The notes under the pieces are model-generated. The model saw only the letters and a list, made by a program, of their open reading frames with translations, searched no databases and had not been told where the DNA came from. Source: Agromyces sp. SYSU T00194 (GTDB taxonomy: Bacteria > Actinomycetota > Actinomycetes > Actinomycetales > Microbacteriaceae). From it: a DNA stretch of 64,000 bases. Shown in pieces: positions 24,292-33,622 of the stretch; positions within the stretch are counted from its first letter, which is position 1, and each line of letters starts with the position of its first letter. The position numbers and the translations under genes are program-made. The stretch is from assembly GCF_040496035.1 (NCBI RefSeq), contig NZ_JBEPJZ010000002.1, positions 62,001 to 126,000 on the forward strand. The letters are read 5' to 3'.

Positions 24292-25242
24292 TTGCACGCG
24301 ATCGGCATCGACATCGGGGGCACCAAGATCGCCGGGGCGGTGGTCGACGAGTTCGGCACCATCGTGCGCCAGTCCCGGGTCGCCACGCCGGCGGGTGACG
24401 CGGCGGGCCTCGAGGACGCCGTGGTGGCCATGATCACGGAGCTCTCCGACGGCGCGGAGATCATCGCGGCGGGTGTCGCGGCCGCCGGCTTCATCGACGC
24501 CTCGCAGTCCGTCGTCTACTACGCACCGAACATCGACTGGCGCAACGAGCCGTTCCGCGAGAAGCTCGAGGCCCGCGTGCCGCTGCCCGTCGTCGTCGAG
24601 AACGACGCGAACGCGGCCGGCTGGGCGGAGTTCCGCTTCGGCGCAGGTCGGCTCGTCAGCGACATGTGCATGCTGACGATCGGCACGGGCGTCGGCGGCG
24701 CGATCGTCGCGAGCGACACGCTCTTCCGCGGCGGCTTCGGCGCCGGGGCCGAGCTCGGGCACGTGCGGATCGTCCCCGGGGGCCTGCCCTGCGGGTGCGG
24801 GCAGCGCGGATGCCTCGAGCAGTACGGGTCCGGCCGCGCGCTCATGCGCATGGCCGGCGAGATCGCCGACGGCGGGGGGATCGGGCTGGGCCTGGCGAAG
24901 CTGCGCGCCGAGCGCGGGCGCCTCGACGGCCACGGCGTGGGCGAGCTGATCGCCGCCGAGGACCCGGGCGCGCTGGCCGCGCTCCGCCAGCTCGGGGGCT
25001 GGATCGGCCAGGGCTGCGCGAGCCTCGCCGCGGTGCTCGACCCGCAGCTGTTCGTGTTCGGCGGCGGCGTCGCCGCCGCGGGCGAGCACCTGCTCGAGCC
25101 GGTGCGGCGCGCGTTCGTCGAGCACCTGCCCGCGCAGGGGTACCACCCCGAACCCGAGTTCGCGATCGCGGAGCTGGTCAACGACGCGGGAGTCGTCGGC
25201 GCGGCCGACCTCGCGCGCGTGTGGGCGGTGAAGCGGGCCTGA
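24292..25242 (+). CDS. ROK-family sugar kinase (glucokinase-like)
   Basis: A 316-residue ROK protein: ATP-binding GIDIGGTKIAG at the N-terminus, VVENDANAAGWAE with the catalytic aspartate region, TIGTGVGGAIV, and the zinc motif CGCGQRGCLEQYGSG. It lacks a DNA-binding domain, so it is a kinase rather than a ROK repressor. Glucose is the most common substrate in actinobacteria, giving glucose 6-phosphate, but specificity is inferred. The only start that keeps the conserved N-terminus is a TTG at 24292, with GAAAGG about nine bases upstream; a rarer start codon that may lower expression. The PlsC gene follows 37 bp later. Confidence 0.9.
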   Translation: MHAIGIDIGGTKIAGAVVDEFGTIVRQSRVATPAGDAAGLEDAVVAMITELSDGAEIIAAGVAAAGFIDASQSVVYYAPNIDWRNEPFREKLEARVPLPVVVENDANAAGWAEFRFGAGRLVSDMCMLTIGTGVGGAIVASDTLFRGGFGAGAELGHVRIVPGGLPCGCGQRGCLEQYGSGRALMRMAGEIADGGGIGLGLAKLRAERGRLDGHGVGELIAAEDPGALAALRQLGGWIGQGCASLAAVLDPQLFVFGGGVAAAGEHLLEPVRRAFVEHLPAQGYHPEPEFAIAELVNDAGVVGAADLARVWAVKRA

Positions 25243-25279
25243 TCGGTATGCTGTCACGGGCCGATCGGAAGGGATGGCG

Positions 25280-25969
25280 ATGTTCTACTGGATCATGAAG
25301 CACATCGTCGTCGGCCCCATCGTGCTGGGGCTGTTCCGGCCCTGGGTGGTCGGGCTCGAGCACATCCCGAAGTCGGGCGGCGCGATCCTCGCGAGCAACC
25401 ACCTGTCGTTCATCGACTCCATCTTCCTGCCGCTCGTGGTCGACCGGCCGGTCGTGTTCCTCGCCAAGAGCGAGTACTTCACCGGCAAGGGCCTGAAGGG
25501 CTGGGCCACGCGCCTGTTCTTCCAGGCCACCGGGCAGCTGCCGATCGACCGGTCGGGCGGCAAGGCCTCGGAGGCGTCCCTCAACACCGGCCTGCGCGTG
25601 CTCGGCCGCGGGGAGCTGCTCGGCATCTACCCCGAGGGCACGCGCAGCCCCGACTCGCGGCTCTACCGCGGTCGCACGGGCGTGGCGCGCATGGTGCTCG
25701 AGTCGGGCGTGCCGGTCGTGCCGGTCGCGATGATCGGCACCGACGAGGTCATGCCGATCGGCACCCGCATCCCGAAGATCCGGCGCATCGGCGTCGTGAT
25801 CGGCGAGCCGCTCGACTTCAGCCGCTTCGCGGGTCTCGAGGGCGACCGCTTCGTGCTCCGATCGGTCACCGACGAGCTGGTGTACGAGCTGCGCGAGCTG
25901 AGCGGGCAGGAGTACGTCGACGTCTATGCGAGCTCGGTGAAGGAGAAGCGCGCCGCGCTTTCGCGGTAG
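25280..25969 (+). CDS. 1-acyl-sn-glycerol-3-phosphate acyltransferase (PlsC-like)
   Basis: A 229-residue membrane-associated acyltransferase with the HX4D motif NHLSFID (H41, D46), a YPEGTRSPD glycerophosphate-binding motif and a following VPVAMIGTDE. It transfers an acyl group to lysophosphatidic acid on the way to phosphatidic acid. Two ATGs are in frame; 25274 would sit directly on the GGAAGGG ribosome-binding site, whereas 25280 is six bases behind it and is preferred. An acyl-CoA synthetase gene lies nearby, although on the other strand. Confidence 0.9.
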   Translation: MFYWIMKHIVVGPIVLGLFRPWVVGLEHIPKSGGAILASNHLSFIDSIFLPLVVDRPVVFLAKSEYFTGKGLKGWATRLFFQATGQLPIDRSGGKASEASLNTGLRVLGRGELLGIYPEGTRSPDSRLYRGRTGVARMVLESGVPVVPVAMIGTDEVMPIGTRIPKIRRIGVVIGEPLDFSRFAGLEGDRFVLRSVTDELVYELRELSGQEYVDVYASSVKEKRAALSR

Positions 25970-26054
25970 GCTCGTCCAGTCGCCCGGAGCGGCGACGCAT
26001 CCGCTTGTCTCACCCGGCGCGTCCGTCGCGCCCGCGTCATCCAGGGAAGTATCC

Positions 26055-27422
26055 GTGACCCAGCTCGTCGAATCCGTCGTGCAGCCCGCTGACAACGTCG
26101 TCGCAGGGCTCGACGCCTGGCGCACGTTGCCGATCAAGCAGCAGCCCGAGTGGCCCGACGCCGAGGCCGTCGCCGCGGCGTCGGCCGAACTCGCGACGCT
26201 GCCGCCGCTGGTCTTCGCCGGCGAGGTCGACAACCTGCGCGACCGGCTGGCGGCGGCCGCCCGCGGAGAGGCGTTCCTGCTGCAGGGCGGCGACTGCGCC
26301 GAGACCTTCGCCGGCGCGACCGCCGACCAGATCCGCAACCGCGTGAAGACCGTGCTGCAGATGGCCGTCGTGCTCACCTACGGCGCCTCGATGCCCGTGG
26401 TGAAGATGGGGCGCATGGCGGGGCAGTTCGCCAAGCCGCGCTCGAAGGACACCGAGACCCGCGGCGACGTGACGCTGCCGGCCTACCGCGGCGACATCGT
26501 CAACGGCTACGACTTCACGCCCGAGTCGCGCGCCGCCGACCCGTCGCGCCTGCTGCGCGGGTACCACACCGCGGCCTCGACGCTGAACCTGATCCGCGCG
26601 TTCACGCAGGGCGGCTTCGCCGACCTGCGGCAGGTGCACGCGTGGAACCGCGGCTTCGCCGCGAACCCGGCCAACGCCCGGTACGAGAGCCTCGCCAAGG
26701 AGATCGACCGCGCGGTGCGGTTCATGGACGCGTGCGGCGCCGACTTCGACGAGCTGAAGCGCACCGAGTTCTTCACCGGCCACGAGGGCCTGCTGATGGA
26801 CTACGAGCGGCCCCTGACGCGCATCGACTCGCGTACCGGCCTGCCGTACGACACGTCGGCGCACTTCATCTGGATCGGCGAGCGCACGCGCGACCTCGAT
26901 GGCGCGCACGTCGACTTCCTGTCGCGGGTGCGGAACCCGATCGGCGTGAAGCTCGGCCCGACCACGACGCCCGACGACATGCTGGGGCTGATCGACAGGC
27001 TCGACCCCGAGCGCGAGCCGGGCCGGCTCACGTTCATCACCCGCATGGGCTCGAGCCGCATCCGCGAGGCGCTGCCCCCGCTCCTGGACGCGATCAAGGC
27101 CGCCGACGCGAACCCGCTCTGGGTGACCGACCCGATGCACGGCAACGGCCTCACGACGCCCACCGGCTACAAGACGCGTCGCTTCGACGACGTCGTCGAC
27201 GAGGTGAAGGGCTTCTTCGAGGCGCACCGCGCGGCGGGCACGCACCCCGGCGGCATCCACGTCGAGCTCACCGGCGACGACGTGACCGAGTGCCTCGGCG
27301 GCTCGGAGCACATCGACGAGGCGACGCTCGCGACGCGCTACGAGTCGCTGTGCGACCCGCGCCTGAACCACATGCAGTCGCTCGAGCTGGCGTTCCTCGT
27401 CGCGGAGGAACTCGCGCGCTGA
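26055..27422 (+). CDS. aroG: 3-deoxy-7-phosphoheptulonate (DAHP) synthase, class II
   Basis: A 455-residue class II (plant/actinobacterial type) DAHP synthase. Diagnostic stretches include FLLQGGDCAETF, RMAGQFAKPRS, RGDIVNGYDFTPE, WIGERTRDLDGAHVDF and DPMHGNG. It joins phosphoenolpyruvate and erythrose 4-phosphate as the entry step of the shikimate pathway. An AGGGAAG sequence precedes GTG 26055. In mycobacteria the homologue sits next to pknL as here, and chorismate mutase binds it for feedback control. No leader peptide or attenuator is visible in the 85-bp upstream gap, only a 6-bp GC hairpin near 26016-26032. Confidence 0.96.
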   Translation: MTQLVESVVQPADNVVAGLDAWRTLPIKQQPEWPDAEAVAAASAELATLPPLVFAGEVDNLRDRLAAAARGEAFLLQGGDCAETFAGATADQIRNRVKTVLQMAVVLTYGASMPVVKMGRMAGQFAKPRSKDTETRGDVTLPAYRGDIVNGYDFTPESRAADPSRLLRGYHTAASTLNLIRAFTQGGFADLRQVHAWNRGFAANPANARYESLAKEIDRAVRFMDACGADFDELKRTEFFTGHEGLLMDYERPLTRIDSRTGLPYDTSAHFIWIGERTRDLDGAHVDFLSRVRNPIGVKLGPTTTPDDMLGLIDRLDPEREPGRLTFITRMGSSRIREALPPLLDAIKAADANPLWVTDPMHGNGLTTPTGYKTRRFDDVVDEVKGFFEAHRAAGTHPGGIHVELTGDDVTECLGGSEHIDEATLATRYESLCDPRLNHMQSLELAFLVAEELAR

Positions 27423-27438
27423 CCGCGTGCCGTCGGGG

Positions 27439-27481
27439 GAGCGGATGCCTCCCCGGCGGCGCCCGCGCGCGGCATCCGCTC
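27439..27481. terminator. Hairpin terminator between convergent aroG and kinase genes
   Basis: GAGCGGATGCC at 27439-27449 pairs perfectly with GGCATCCGCTC at 27471-27481 across a 21-base GC-rich loop. It occupies the 67-bp space between two genes pointing at each other and can serve both. No T-tract follows. Like the hairpin at 22252 it contains the GGATGCC heptamer. Confidence 0.7.
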
Positions 27482-27489
27482 GCCGGTCG

Positions 27490-29406
<1,917 letters not shown>

Positions 29407-29412
29407 CGTACG

Positions 29413-29418
29413 AGTGTA
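29413..29418 (-). promoter_or_regulatory. -10 box TACACT of a leaderless promoter for the PASTA kinase
   Basis: On the minus strand TACACT is followed by six bases and then GTG 29406. The position implies a transcript beginning at the start codon. Confidence 0.5.
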
Positions 29419-29488
29419 CGAATGCGCGCGGCCCGCGAACGACCGAAACACCGCCGGGTCCGGCATCGAGACGCCATCGTGACCGGTG

Positions 29489-30739
29489 TCAGCCGAGCTC
29501 GGCGAGCCACGCCCGCGCCGACGTCTCCCACTTGGCGTACGCGTCCGGGTGGGCGCTGCGCTGCACCGCCTGCGCGGCCTCGGTGACGGTCATGCCGCCC
29601 CAGCCCGCGATGTCGAGCAGTCCGCGGGTCGTGCCCGGGTTCGGGTTCGTGCGCCCGCCGAAGAACGCGCGCGCGGCGCGCTCGACGTCCATGACCTCGG
29701 CCTCGGTGCCCCAGCCCTGGCTCGGTCGCTGCTGGAACACGCCGAGCGAGTCGCGGTCGCCGTAGCCGAGGTTGCGCAGGCCCGACTCCTGCGCGGCGGT
29801 GGCGAGCGCGATGACGATGCCGCGGTCGGAGACGCCCAGCGAGCGGCCGACCCGCACGATCACGGCTGCGTTGTCGGTCATCTCCGCCGTCATCACGACG
29901 ACGTGCCCCTCGGCTGCCGCCGCCAGCACGCCCGGCACGACGAGCACGTCGCCGGGGTGGATCACGCTCGACCAGCCGAGCTCGTTCGCGTCGAGGAGCG
30001 ACTGCACCGAGACGCCGTAGCGCGCGGCGATCCCGCTGGCGGTGTCGCCGCGCTCGACGGTGTGCCGGTCCGGCGTCGCGTCGTCCTCGGGTGCGGCGGC
30101 GGGGGCGGATGCCGCGGGGGTGCCGGTCGCGTCGGGCAGCACGAGTGCCTGCCCGGGGAAGATGAGGCTGCGCCGGTCCAGTCCGTTGACGCGCAGGACG
30201 TCGTCCACATCGAGCCCGTACCGGCTCGCGATGCCGCTGACGGTGTCGCCCTCGACCACGGTGTGCCGGCGGATCTCGTCGTCGACGCGGGTCGGGGTGA
30301 CTGCGGCCGGCCGCTCGGCGTCGTCGAGCACCAGGACCTGTCCCGGGAAGATGAGGCTCGACCAGCCGAGGCCGTTGAGTGCGAGCACCGACGCCGTCGG
30401 CATGCCGAAGCGCGCCGCGATCGCGCTGACCGTGTCGCCCTCGACGACCGTGTAGCGCAGGGGAGCGGGCTCCGCCGCGGCGGCCGTGCGCACGACGGCG
30501 GGGGTCGCGGCGCGGGCGGGCATCGCCTTCGGCTTCGCCTGCTTCCGCGGTGCCGGCGCCGCCTGGGCGGGCGTCGCGAACCCGAGGGTCACGGCGACCG
30601 CACCGATGACGGCGACGGCGGACGTCGCGACGCGGCCGAGCGGTCGTCGCCGCGCGTGCGCGCCGCGCGGCTGCGTCGCGGGCTCGTGCCCGCCCGCGGG
30701 ATCGACCGATGCGCTCCCGTCGTCGTCGAGCTTCGTCAT
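29489..30739 (-). CDS. Secreted protein with three LysM domains and a transglycosylase-like C-terminus
   Basis: A 416-residue exported protein. Residues 37-60 form a hydrophobic signal region ending AQA. Three LysM domains follow at about 95-138, 158-201 and 226-268, each with the GDT-x-S-x-I-A core and a P-G-x-x-L end. The C-terminal part contains ALATAAQESGLRNLGYGDRD and LGVFQQRPSQGWGT, resembling the glutamate-containing catalytic region of small transglycosylases. It should bind peptidoglycan through LysM and possibly cleave it. It lies between the PASTA kinase and a DNA-binding regulator, a setting consistent with wall remodelling. The large number of Ala/Pro residues between repeats suggests flexible linkers. 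Confidence 0.85.
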   Translation of the reverse strand: MTKLDDDGSASVDPAGGHEPATQPRGAHARRRPLGRVATSAVAVIGAVAVTLGFATPAQAAPAPRKQAKPKAMPARAATPAVVRTAAAAEPAPLRYTVVEGDTVSAIAARFGMPTASVLALNGLGWSSLIFPGQVLVLDDAERPAAVTPTRVDDEIRRHTVVEGDTVSGIASRYGLDVDDVLRVNGLDRRSLIFPGQALVLPDATGTPAASAPAAAPEDDATPDRHTVERGDTASGIAARYGVSVQSLLDANELGWSSVIHPGDVLVVPGVLAAAAEGHVVVMTAEMTDNAAVIVRVGRSLGVSDRGIVIALATAAQESGLRNLGYGDRDSLGVFQQRPSQGWGTEAEVMDVERAARAFFGGRTNPNPGTTRGLLDIAGWGGMTVTEAAQAVQRSAHPDAYAKWETSARAWLAELG

Positions 30740-30815
30740 CCCACCCCCGATCGGCTGACTCCCGTCACCGTCGCAGATGCGCGATGCCGGGTCAAATCCC
30801 CGGCGGGCGCGTTGC

Positions 30816-30827
30816 CGAATCGATTCG
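30816..30827. promoter_or_regulatory. 12-bp perfect palindrome in the divergent LysM / Rv2175c-like promoter region
   Basis: CGAATCGATTCG reads the same on both strands and lies 40 bases before the start of the small DNA-binding protein gene and 77 before the LysM gene. It is AT-richer than its surroundings. Its position between a regulator and a divergent gene makes it a reasonable operator candidate. Confidence 0.4.
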
Positions 30828-30867
30828 CGGGGTGCGGGTGACGCGAGTCCGTGGCACGCTGGATGGC

Positions 30868-31212
30868 GTGACTGAGGAGGCCCTCGAGGCGACCACCTGG
30901 CTGACCGTTCCCGATCTCGTCGAGTTGCTCGGCATCACGCCGAGCCGGGTGCGCAAGCTCATCGACGACCGTCATCTCCTCGCGCGCCGCGTGGACGGCG
31001 TGCTGAAGGTGCCCGATTCCTTCCTGCGCGACGGCGAGCCGGTGCACGAGCTGCGCGGCACCGTGTTCGTGCTCGGCGACGCCGGCTTCACCGACGACGA
31101 GGCCGTGGAGTGGCTCGTGTCGGTCGACGACAGCCTGGGCGTCGCACCGATCGACGCGCTGCGGAACGGTCGCAAGACCGAGGTCCGCCGGGTGGCGCAG
31201 GCGCTCGCCTGA
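30868..31212 (+). CDS. Small DNA-binding protein (Rv2175c-like)
   Basis: A 114-residue protein. The N-terminal half has an excisionase/MerR-like helix-turn-helix, WLTVPDLVELLGITPSRVRK followed by LIDDRHLLARRVDG, and the C-terminal half has FVLGDAGFTDDEAVEWLVS. It corresponds to mycobacterial Rv2175c, which binds DNA and loses binding when phosphorylated by the neighbouring kinase PknL. The N-terminal residues TEEALEATTW include a threonine that could be the phosphosite. GTG 30868 is preferred over upstream in-frame codons because conserved sequence begins there. Divergent from the LysM gene, with a palindrome between. Confidence 0.87.
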   Translation: MTEEALEATTWLTVPDLVELLGITPSRVRKLIDDRHLLARRVDGVLKVPDSFLRDGEPVHELRGTVFVLGDAGFTDDEAVEWLVSVDDSLGVAPIDALRNGRKTEVRRVAQALA

Positions 31213-31219
31213 GCAGGGC

Positions 31220-32344
31220 TCACCGCTCGCGGCGCGCGACCGTCTCGGCGAGCGTGGTGAGCTCGGCGCGGGCCGCACGGCTGAGCGGCGCCCCGTCCAG
31301 GGCGGCGACGGCCTCGGCGACGCGCGCCGAGATGATGCGCTCGACCTCCTCGACCGCCCCGCACGCGGTGAGCGTCTCCTGCAGCATGGCGACCTGCGCG
31401 GCATCCAGGCCGGGATCGCCGAGCAGTTCGTCGAGCAGCCTGCGCTGACCGGGCTGGAGCCGCTCCCGGGCGATCGCGACGAGGACCGTGCGCTTGCCCT
31501 CGCGCAGGTCGTCGCCGCTCGGCTTGCCGGTGGTCGCCGGGTCGCCGTAGACGCCCAGCAGGTCGTCGCGCAGCTGGTAGGCGATGCCGAGCGGGAGCCC
31601 GAAGGCGCTGAGCGCGGCGAGTTGGGCGGGGTCGGCGCCGGCGAGCGCGGCGCCGATGCGCAGCGGCGCCTCGATGCTGTACTTGGCCGACTTGTAGACG
31701 ATCACCCGCTCGGCCCGCGCCCGCAGCTGCGACTCGGGCTGGCGGCGCCATGCCTGCTCCTCGAGGATGTCGAGGTACTGGCCGGCCGTCACCTCGGTGC
31801 GCATGCGCTGGAACTCGCGTCGCGCCGCCGCCTGGCGCGAGCGGTCGTCGAGTGCGCTCGTGCCCGCGTCCATGAGGTCGTCCGCCCAGCTCAGCAGCAG
31901 GTCGCCGGTGAGGATCGCTGCGGCCTCGCCGAACGTGGCGGCGTCGCCGTCCCAGGCGGCGTCCCGGTGCAGCCCCTCGAACTCGCGGTGGGCGCTCGCG
32001 GCGCCGCGTCGGGTGTCGGAGTGGTCGATGATGTCGTCGTGCACGAGGGCCGCGGCGTGGAAGAACTCGAGCGCCGCGGCGACCGAGACGACGTCCGCGG
32101 GGTCCGCCCCGGGCTCGTCGTCGGGGGCGAACGGGTCGAACCCTCCGGAGTGCCCGCGGACCGCCTCCCAGCCCCAGTAGCAGAACAGCGCCCGGAATCG
32201 CTTGCCGCCGCTGAGAAACCGCCGGGAGAAGTCCGCCAGTGGATCGAGGTCCGGGCTGATCGAGACGAGAATGGTGTGGCGTTCGGTGAGGAACTCGTCG
32301 ATTCGGGTATGCACGAGATCGACGAGATGTGAGCTTTCCGGCAC
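31220..32344 (-). CDS. idsA: Polyprenyl diphosphate synthase (IdsA-like)
   Basis: A 374-residue trans-prenyltransferase with SGGKRFRALFCYW, the first Asp-rich motif VHDDIIDHSD (D103, D104, D107) and the second QLRDDLLGVYGDPATTGKP. The position next to the Rv2175c-like gene matches idsA2 in mycobacteria. It makes a short- or medium-chain isoprenyl diphosphate (C15 to C20, by analogy), feeding menaquinone, polyprenyl phosphate or pigments. TAGGCT lies six bases before GTG 32344, a leaderless arrangement. The 3' end is seven bases from the convergent DNA-binding gene. A second enzyme of this kind is encoded in the crt operon. Confidence 0.9.
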   Translation of the reverse strand: MPESSHLVDLVHTRIDEFLTERHTILVSISPDLDPLADFSRRFLSGGKRFRALFCYWGWEAVRGHSGGFDPFAPDDEPGADPADVVSVAAALEFFHAAALVHDDIIDHSDTRRGAASAHREFEGLHRDAAWDGDAATFGEAAAILTGDLLLSWADDLMDAGTSALDDRSRQAAARREFQRMRTEVTAGQYLDILEEQAWRRQPESQLRARAERVIVYKSAKYSIEAPLRIGAALAGADPAQLAALSAFGLPLGIAYQLRDDLLGVYGDPATTGKPSGDDLREGKRTVLVAIARERLQPGQRRLLDELLGDPGLDAAQVAMLQETLTACGAVEEVERIISARVAEAVAALDGAPLSRAARAELTTLAETVARRER

Positions 32345-32350
32345 GCGCCT

Positions 32351-32356
32351 AGCCTA
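32351..32356 (-). promoter_or_regulatory. -10 box TAGGCT of a leaderless promoter for the polyprenyl synthase
   Basis: On the minus strand TAGGCT is followed by six bases and then GTG 32344. The spacing equals that at several other genes here. Confidence 0.5.
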
Positions 32357-32419
32357 CTGGCGCGTGGCGGCGCTAGAATCGGGATACGACGCGTCGATCC
32401 CGAGGCTGAAGGGAATGAG

Positions 32420-32803
32420 ATGCCGCTTTCAGAGCAGGAGCAGCGACTCCTCGAAGAGATGGAGCGCAGCCTCTATCGCAACGATGCCGACGTCATGGCG
32501 ACGGGCGGCGGACGACGCGGTCGTCCGAACTACCGATCGGTGGTGCTGGGGGTCCTCCTCGGGGTCGCCGGCGTGGGTGCGCTCATCGCGGGCGTCGCCA
32601 CGCAGCTGCTGTTCATCGGCATCATCGGGTTCGCCCTGATGTTCCTCGGCGTGCTGCTCGCCATCTCCCCGTCGCGGAAGCCGACGGTCGACGACCTGTC
32701 CGACCTCGACGACGCCCGACGCGCGGGTCGCTCCTCCGGCTCGACCGGGTTCATGGACCGGATGAACGAGCGCTGGGACCGCCGCCAGGAGGACCGCGAG
32801 TAG
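32420..32803 (+). CDS. DUF3040 small membrane protein
   Basis: A 127-residue protein beginning MPLSEQEQRLLEEMERSLY, the N-terminal motif of DUF3040 proteins in actinobacteria. A basic stretch with GRRGRPNYRS precedes two adjacent hydrophobic segments at about residues 40-62 and 64-82, and the tail is charged (DRMNERWDRRQEDRE). It is an inner-membrane protein of unknown function. In mycobacteria a homologue also lies just upstream of mraZ and the dcw cluster. A GAAGGGA sequence lies before ATG 32420. A hairpin terminator follows, so it is probably not cotranscribed with mraZ. Confidence 0.87.
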   Translation: MPLSEQEQRLLEEMERSLYRNDADVMATGGGRRGRPNYRSVVLGVLLGVAGVGALIAGVATQLLFIGIIGFALMFLGVLLAISPSRKPTVDDLSDLDDARRAGRSSGSTGFMDRMNERWDRRQEDRE

Positions 32804-32825
32804 CGCGCCTCCACTCCGCTCCACC

Positions 32826-32854
32826 GAGGGTCGATCCGTTCCGGATCGGCCCTC
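32826..32854 (+). terminator. Hairpin terminator after the DUF3040 gene
   Basis: GAGGGTCGATCC pairs with GGATCGGCCCTC (12 bp with one T-G pair) around a five-base loop, 22 bases after the stop. A mildly T-containing run (CTTCGGCGTTTCC) follows. It separates the DUF3040 gene from the mraZ control region. Confidence 0.7.
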
Positions 32855-32930
32855 TTCGGCGTTTCCGGGGCACCTGACGACGCTCGGACGTGCCTGATCG
32901 GGCGCTCCGACACGCTCGATCCATCCGATC

Positions 32931-32960
32931 TCCTCCATTTTCCCTCCACCCTCCTCCACC
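32931..32960 (-). promoter_or_regulatory. Upstream array of three 10-bp MraZ-type repeats (minus orientation)
   Basis: Read on the minus strand, 32960 to 32931 splits into GGTGGAGGAG, GGTGGAGGGA and AAATGGAGGA, three tandem decamers sharing TGGAG at the same phase. They resemble the GTGG-centred direct repeats bound by MraZ and face opposite to the array next to the mraZ promoter. Function is inferred from pattern only. Confidence 0.45.
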
Positions 32961-32985
32961 CCTGTGATCCGCATGATCACGGGGG
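32959..32985. repeat. Inverted repeat between the two MraZ-type arrays
   Basis: CCCCTGTGATC and GATCACGGGGG pair over 11 positions (one T-G) around CGCAT. The core GTGATC/GATCAC is a perfect dyad. It could be an operator for another regulator or a hairpin in a longer transcript; the sequence does not decide. Confidence 0.4.
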
Positions 32986-33024
32986 TGTTTGCACGTGCAG
33001 GCCCTGAAATCGCCCCGATTTCCG

Positions 33025-33052
33025 TTGAATGTGGTGGAAAGTGGAGTAAAGT
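33025..33052 (+). promoter_or_regulatory. mraZ (dcw) promoter, TTGAAT-16 bp-TAAAGT
   Basis: TTGAAT at 33025-33030 and TAAAGT at 33047-33052 have a 16-bp spacer. The -10 lies inside the MraZ repeats, so binding of MraZ would cover the promoter. This should be the main entry point for the division and wall cluster. The leader to the mraZ GTG would be about 34 bases. Confidence 0.5.
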
Positions 33053-33057
33053 GGAGC
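33028..33057 (+). promoter_or_regulatory. MraZ box: three tandem 10-bp repeats
   Basis: AATGTGGTGG, AAAGTGGAGT and AAAGTGGAGC follow one another without gaps. The last two fit the known MraZ recognition pattern AAAGTG-G/T-N3 repeated every 10 bp, and the first is a close variant. MraZ is a ring-shaped AbrB-like protein that binds such repeats on one face of DNA and controls its own operon. The array lies 36 bp upstream of mraZ. Confidence 0.75.
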
Positions 33058-33092
33058 CACCTGGTTCTGGCCGGAGGAATGGGGGTGATGCA

Positions 33093-33524
33093 GTGTTCCT
33101 CGGTACCCACGAGCCGAAGCTCGACGACAAGGGGCGCATCATTCTTCCGGCCAAGTTCCGGGACGAACTCGCGAACGGCCTCGTGATGACGCGCGGTCAG
33201 GAGCACTGCGTCTACGTCTTCAGCGCGCGCGAGTTCGACACCATCCACGACACGATCCGCCAGGCACCGGTCACCAGCAAGCAGGCCCGCGACTACATGC
33301 GCGTGTTCCTGTCCGGTGCCACCGCGGAGACCCCCGACAAGCAGCACCGCGTCACCATCCCCTCGTCCCTGCGCCAGTACGCGGGGCTCGACCGCGACCT
33401 GGCCGTCATCGGCGCCGGCAGTCGCGTCGAGATCTGGGACGCCGAGGCGTGGCAGACGTACCTCGCAGAGCAGGAAGCGGTCTTCGCGAACACGGCGGAG
33501 GAGGTGATCCCGGGGCTCTTCTGA
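33093..33524 (+). CDS. mraZ: Transcriptional regulator MraZ
   Basis: A 143-residue protein with two SpoVT/AbrB-type DNA-binding halves: [20 protein letters not shown] at the N-terminus and [20 protein letters not shown] in the second half, each with the D-x-x-x-R signature of the swapped-hairpin fold. It is the conserved first gene of the dcw cluster and represses or adjusts that operon. GTG 33093 is the only start in this frame that gives the standard 143 residues; a GGGGG run lies seven bases upstream. Tandem MraZ boxes precede it. Downstream is a structured leader and rsmH. Confidence 0.95.
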   Translation: MFLGTHEPKLDDKGRIILPAKFRDELANGLVMTRGQEHCVYVFSAREFDTIHDTIRQAPVTSKQARDYMRVFLSGATAETPDKQHRVTIPSSLRQYAGLDRDLAVIGAGSRVEIWDAEAWQTYLAEQEAVFANTAEEVIPGLF

Positions 33525-33531
33525 GCCCGGC

Positions 33532-33599
33532 TCCCGATCCCCAGCCGGATCAGCCTGGTGCACTTCCCCGCACCAGGACGACCCGGATGGGGATCGGGA
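33532..33599 (+). ncRNA. Structured leader of rsmH (mraW RNA motif candidate)
   Basis: The mraZ-rsmH gap folds into one long stem in register: 33532-33548 pairs with 33583-33599 (17 positions, one mismatch), a symmetric five-base internal loop follows, and CCTGGTGC at 33554-33561 pairs with GCACCAGG at 33570-33577 around the loop ACTTCCCC. An RNA element in front of mraW is known in actinobacteria as the mraW motif; location and shape agree. Its ligand, if any, is unknown. It ends 24 bases before the rsmH ATG. The match to the published motif is from memory and not computed. Confidence 0.65.
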
Positions 33600-33622
33600 C
33601 CCGGGGTCGGACCCGATACGCC

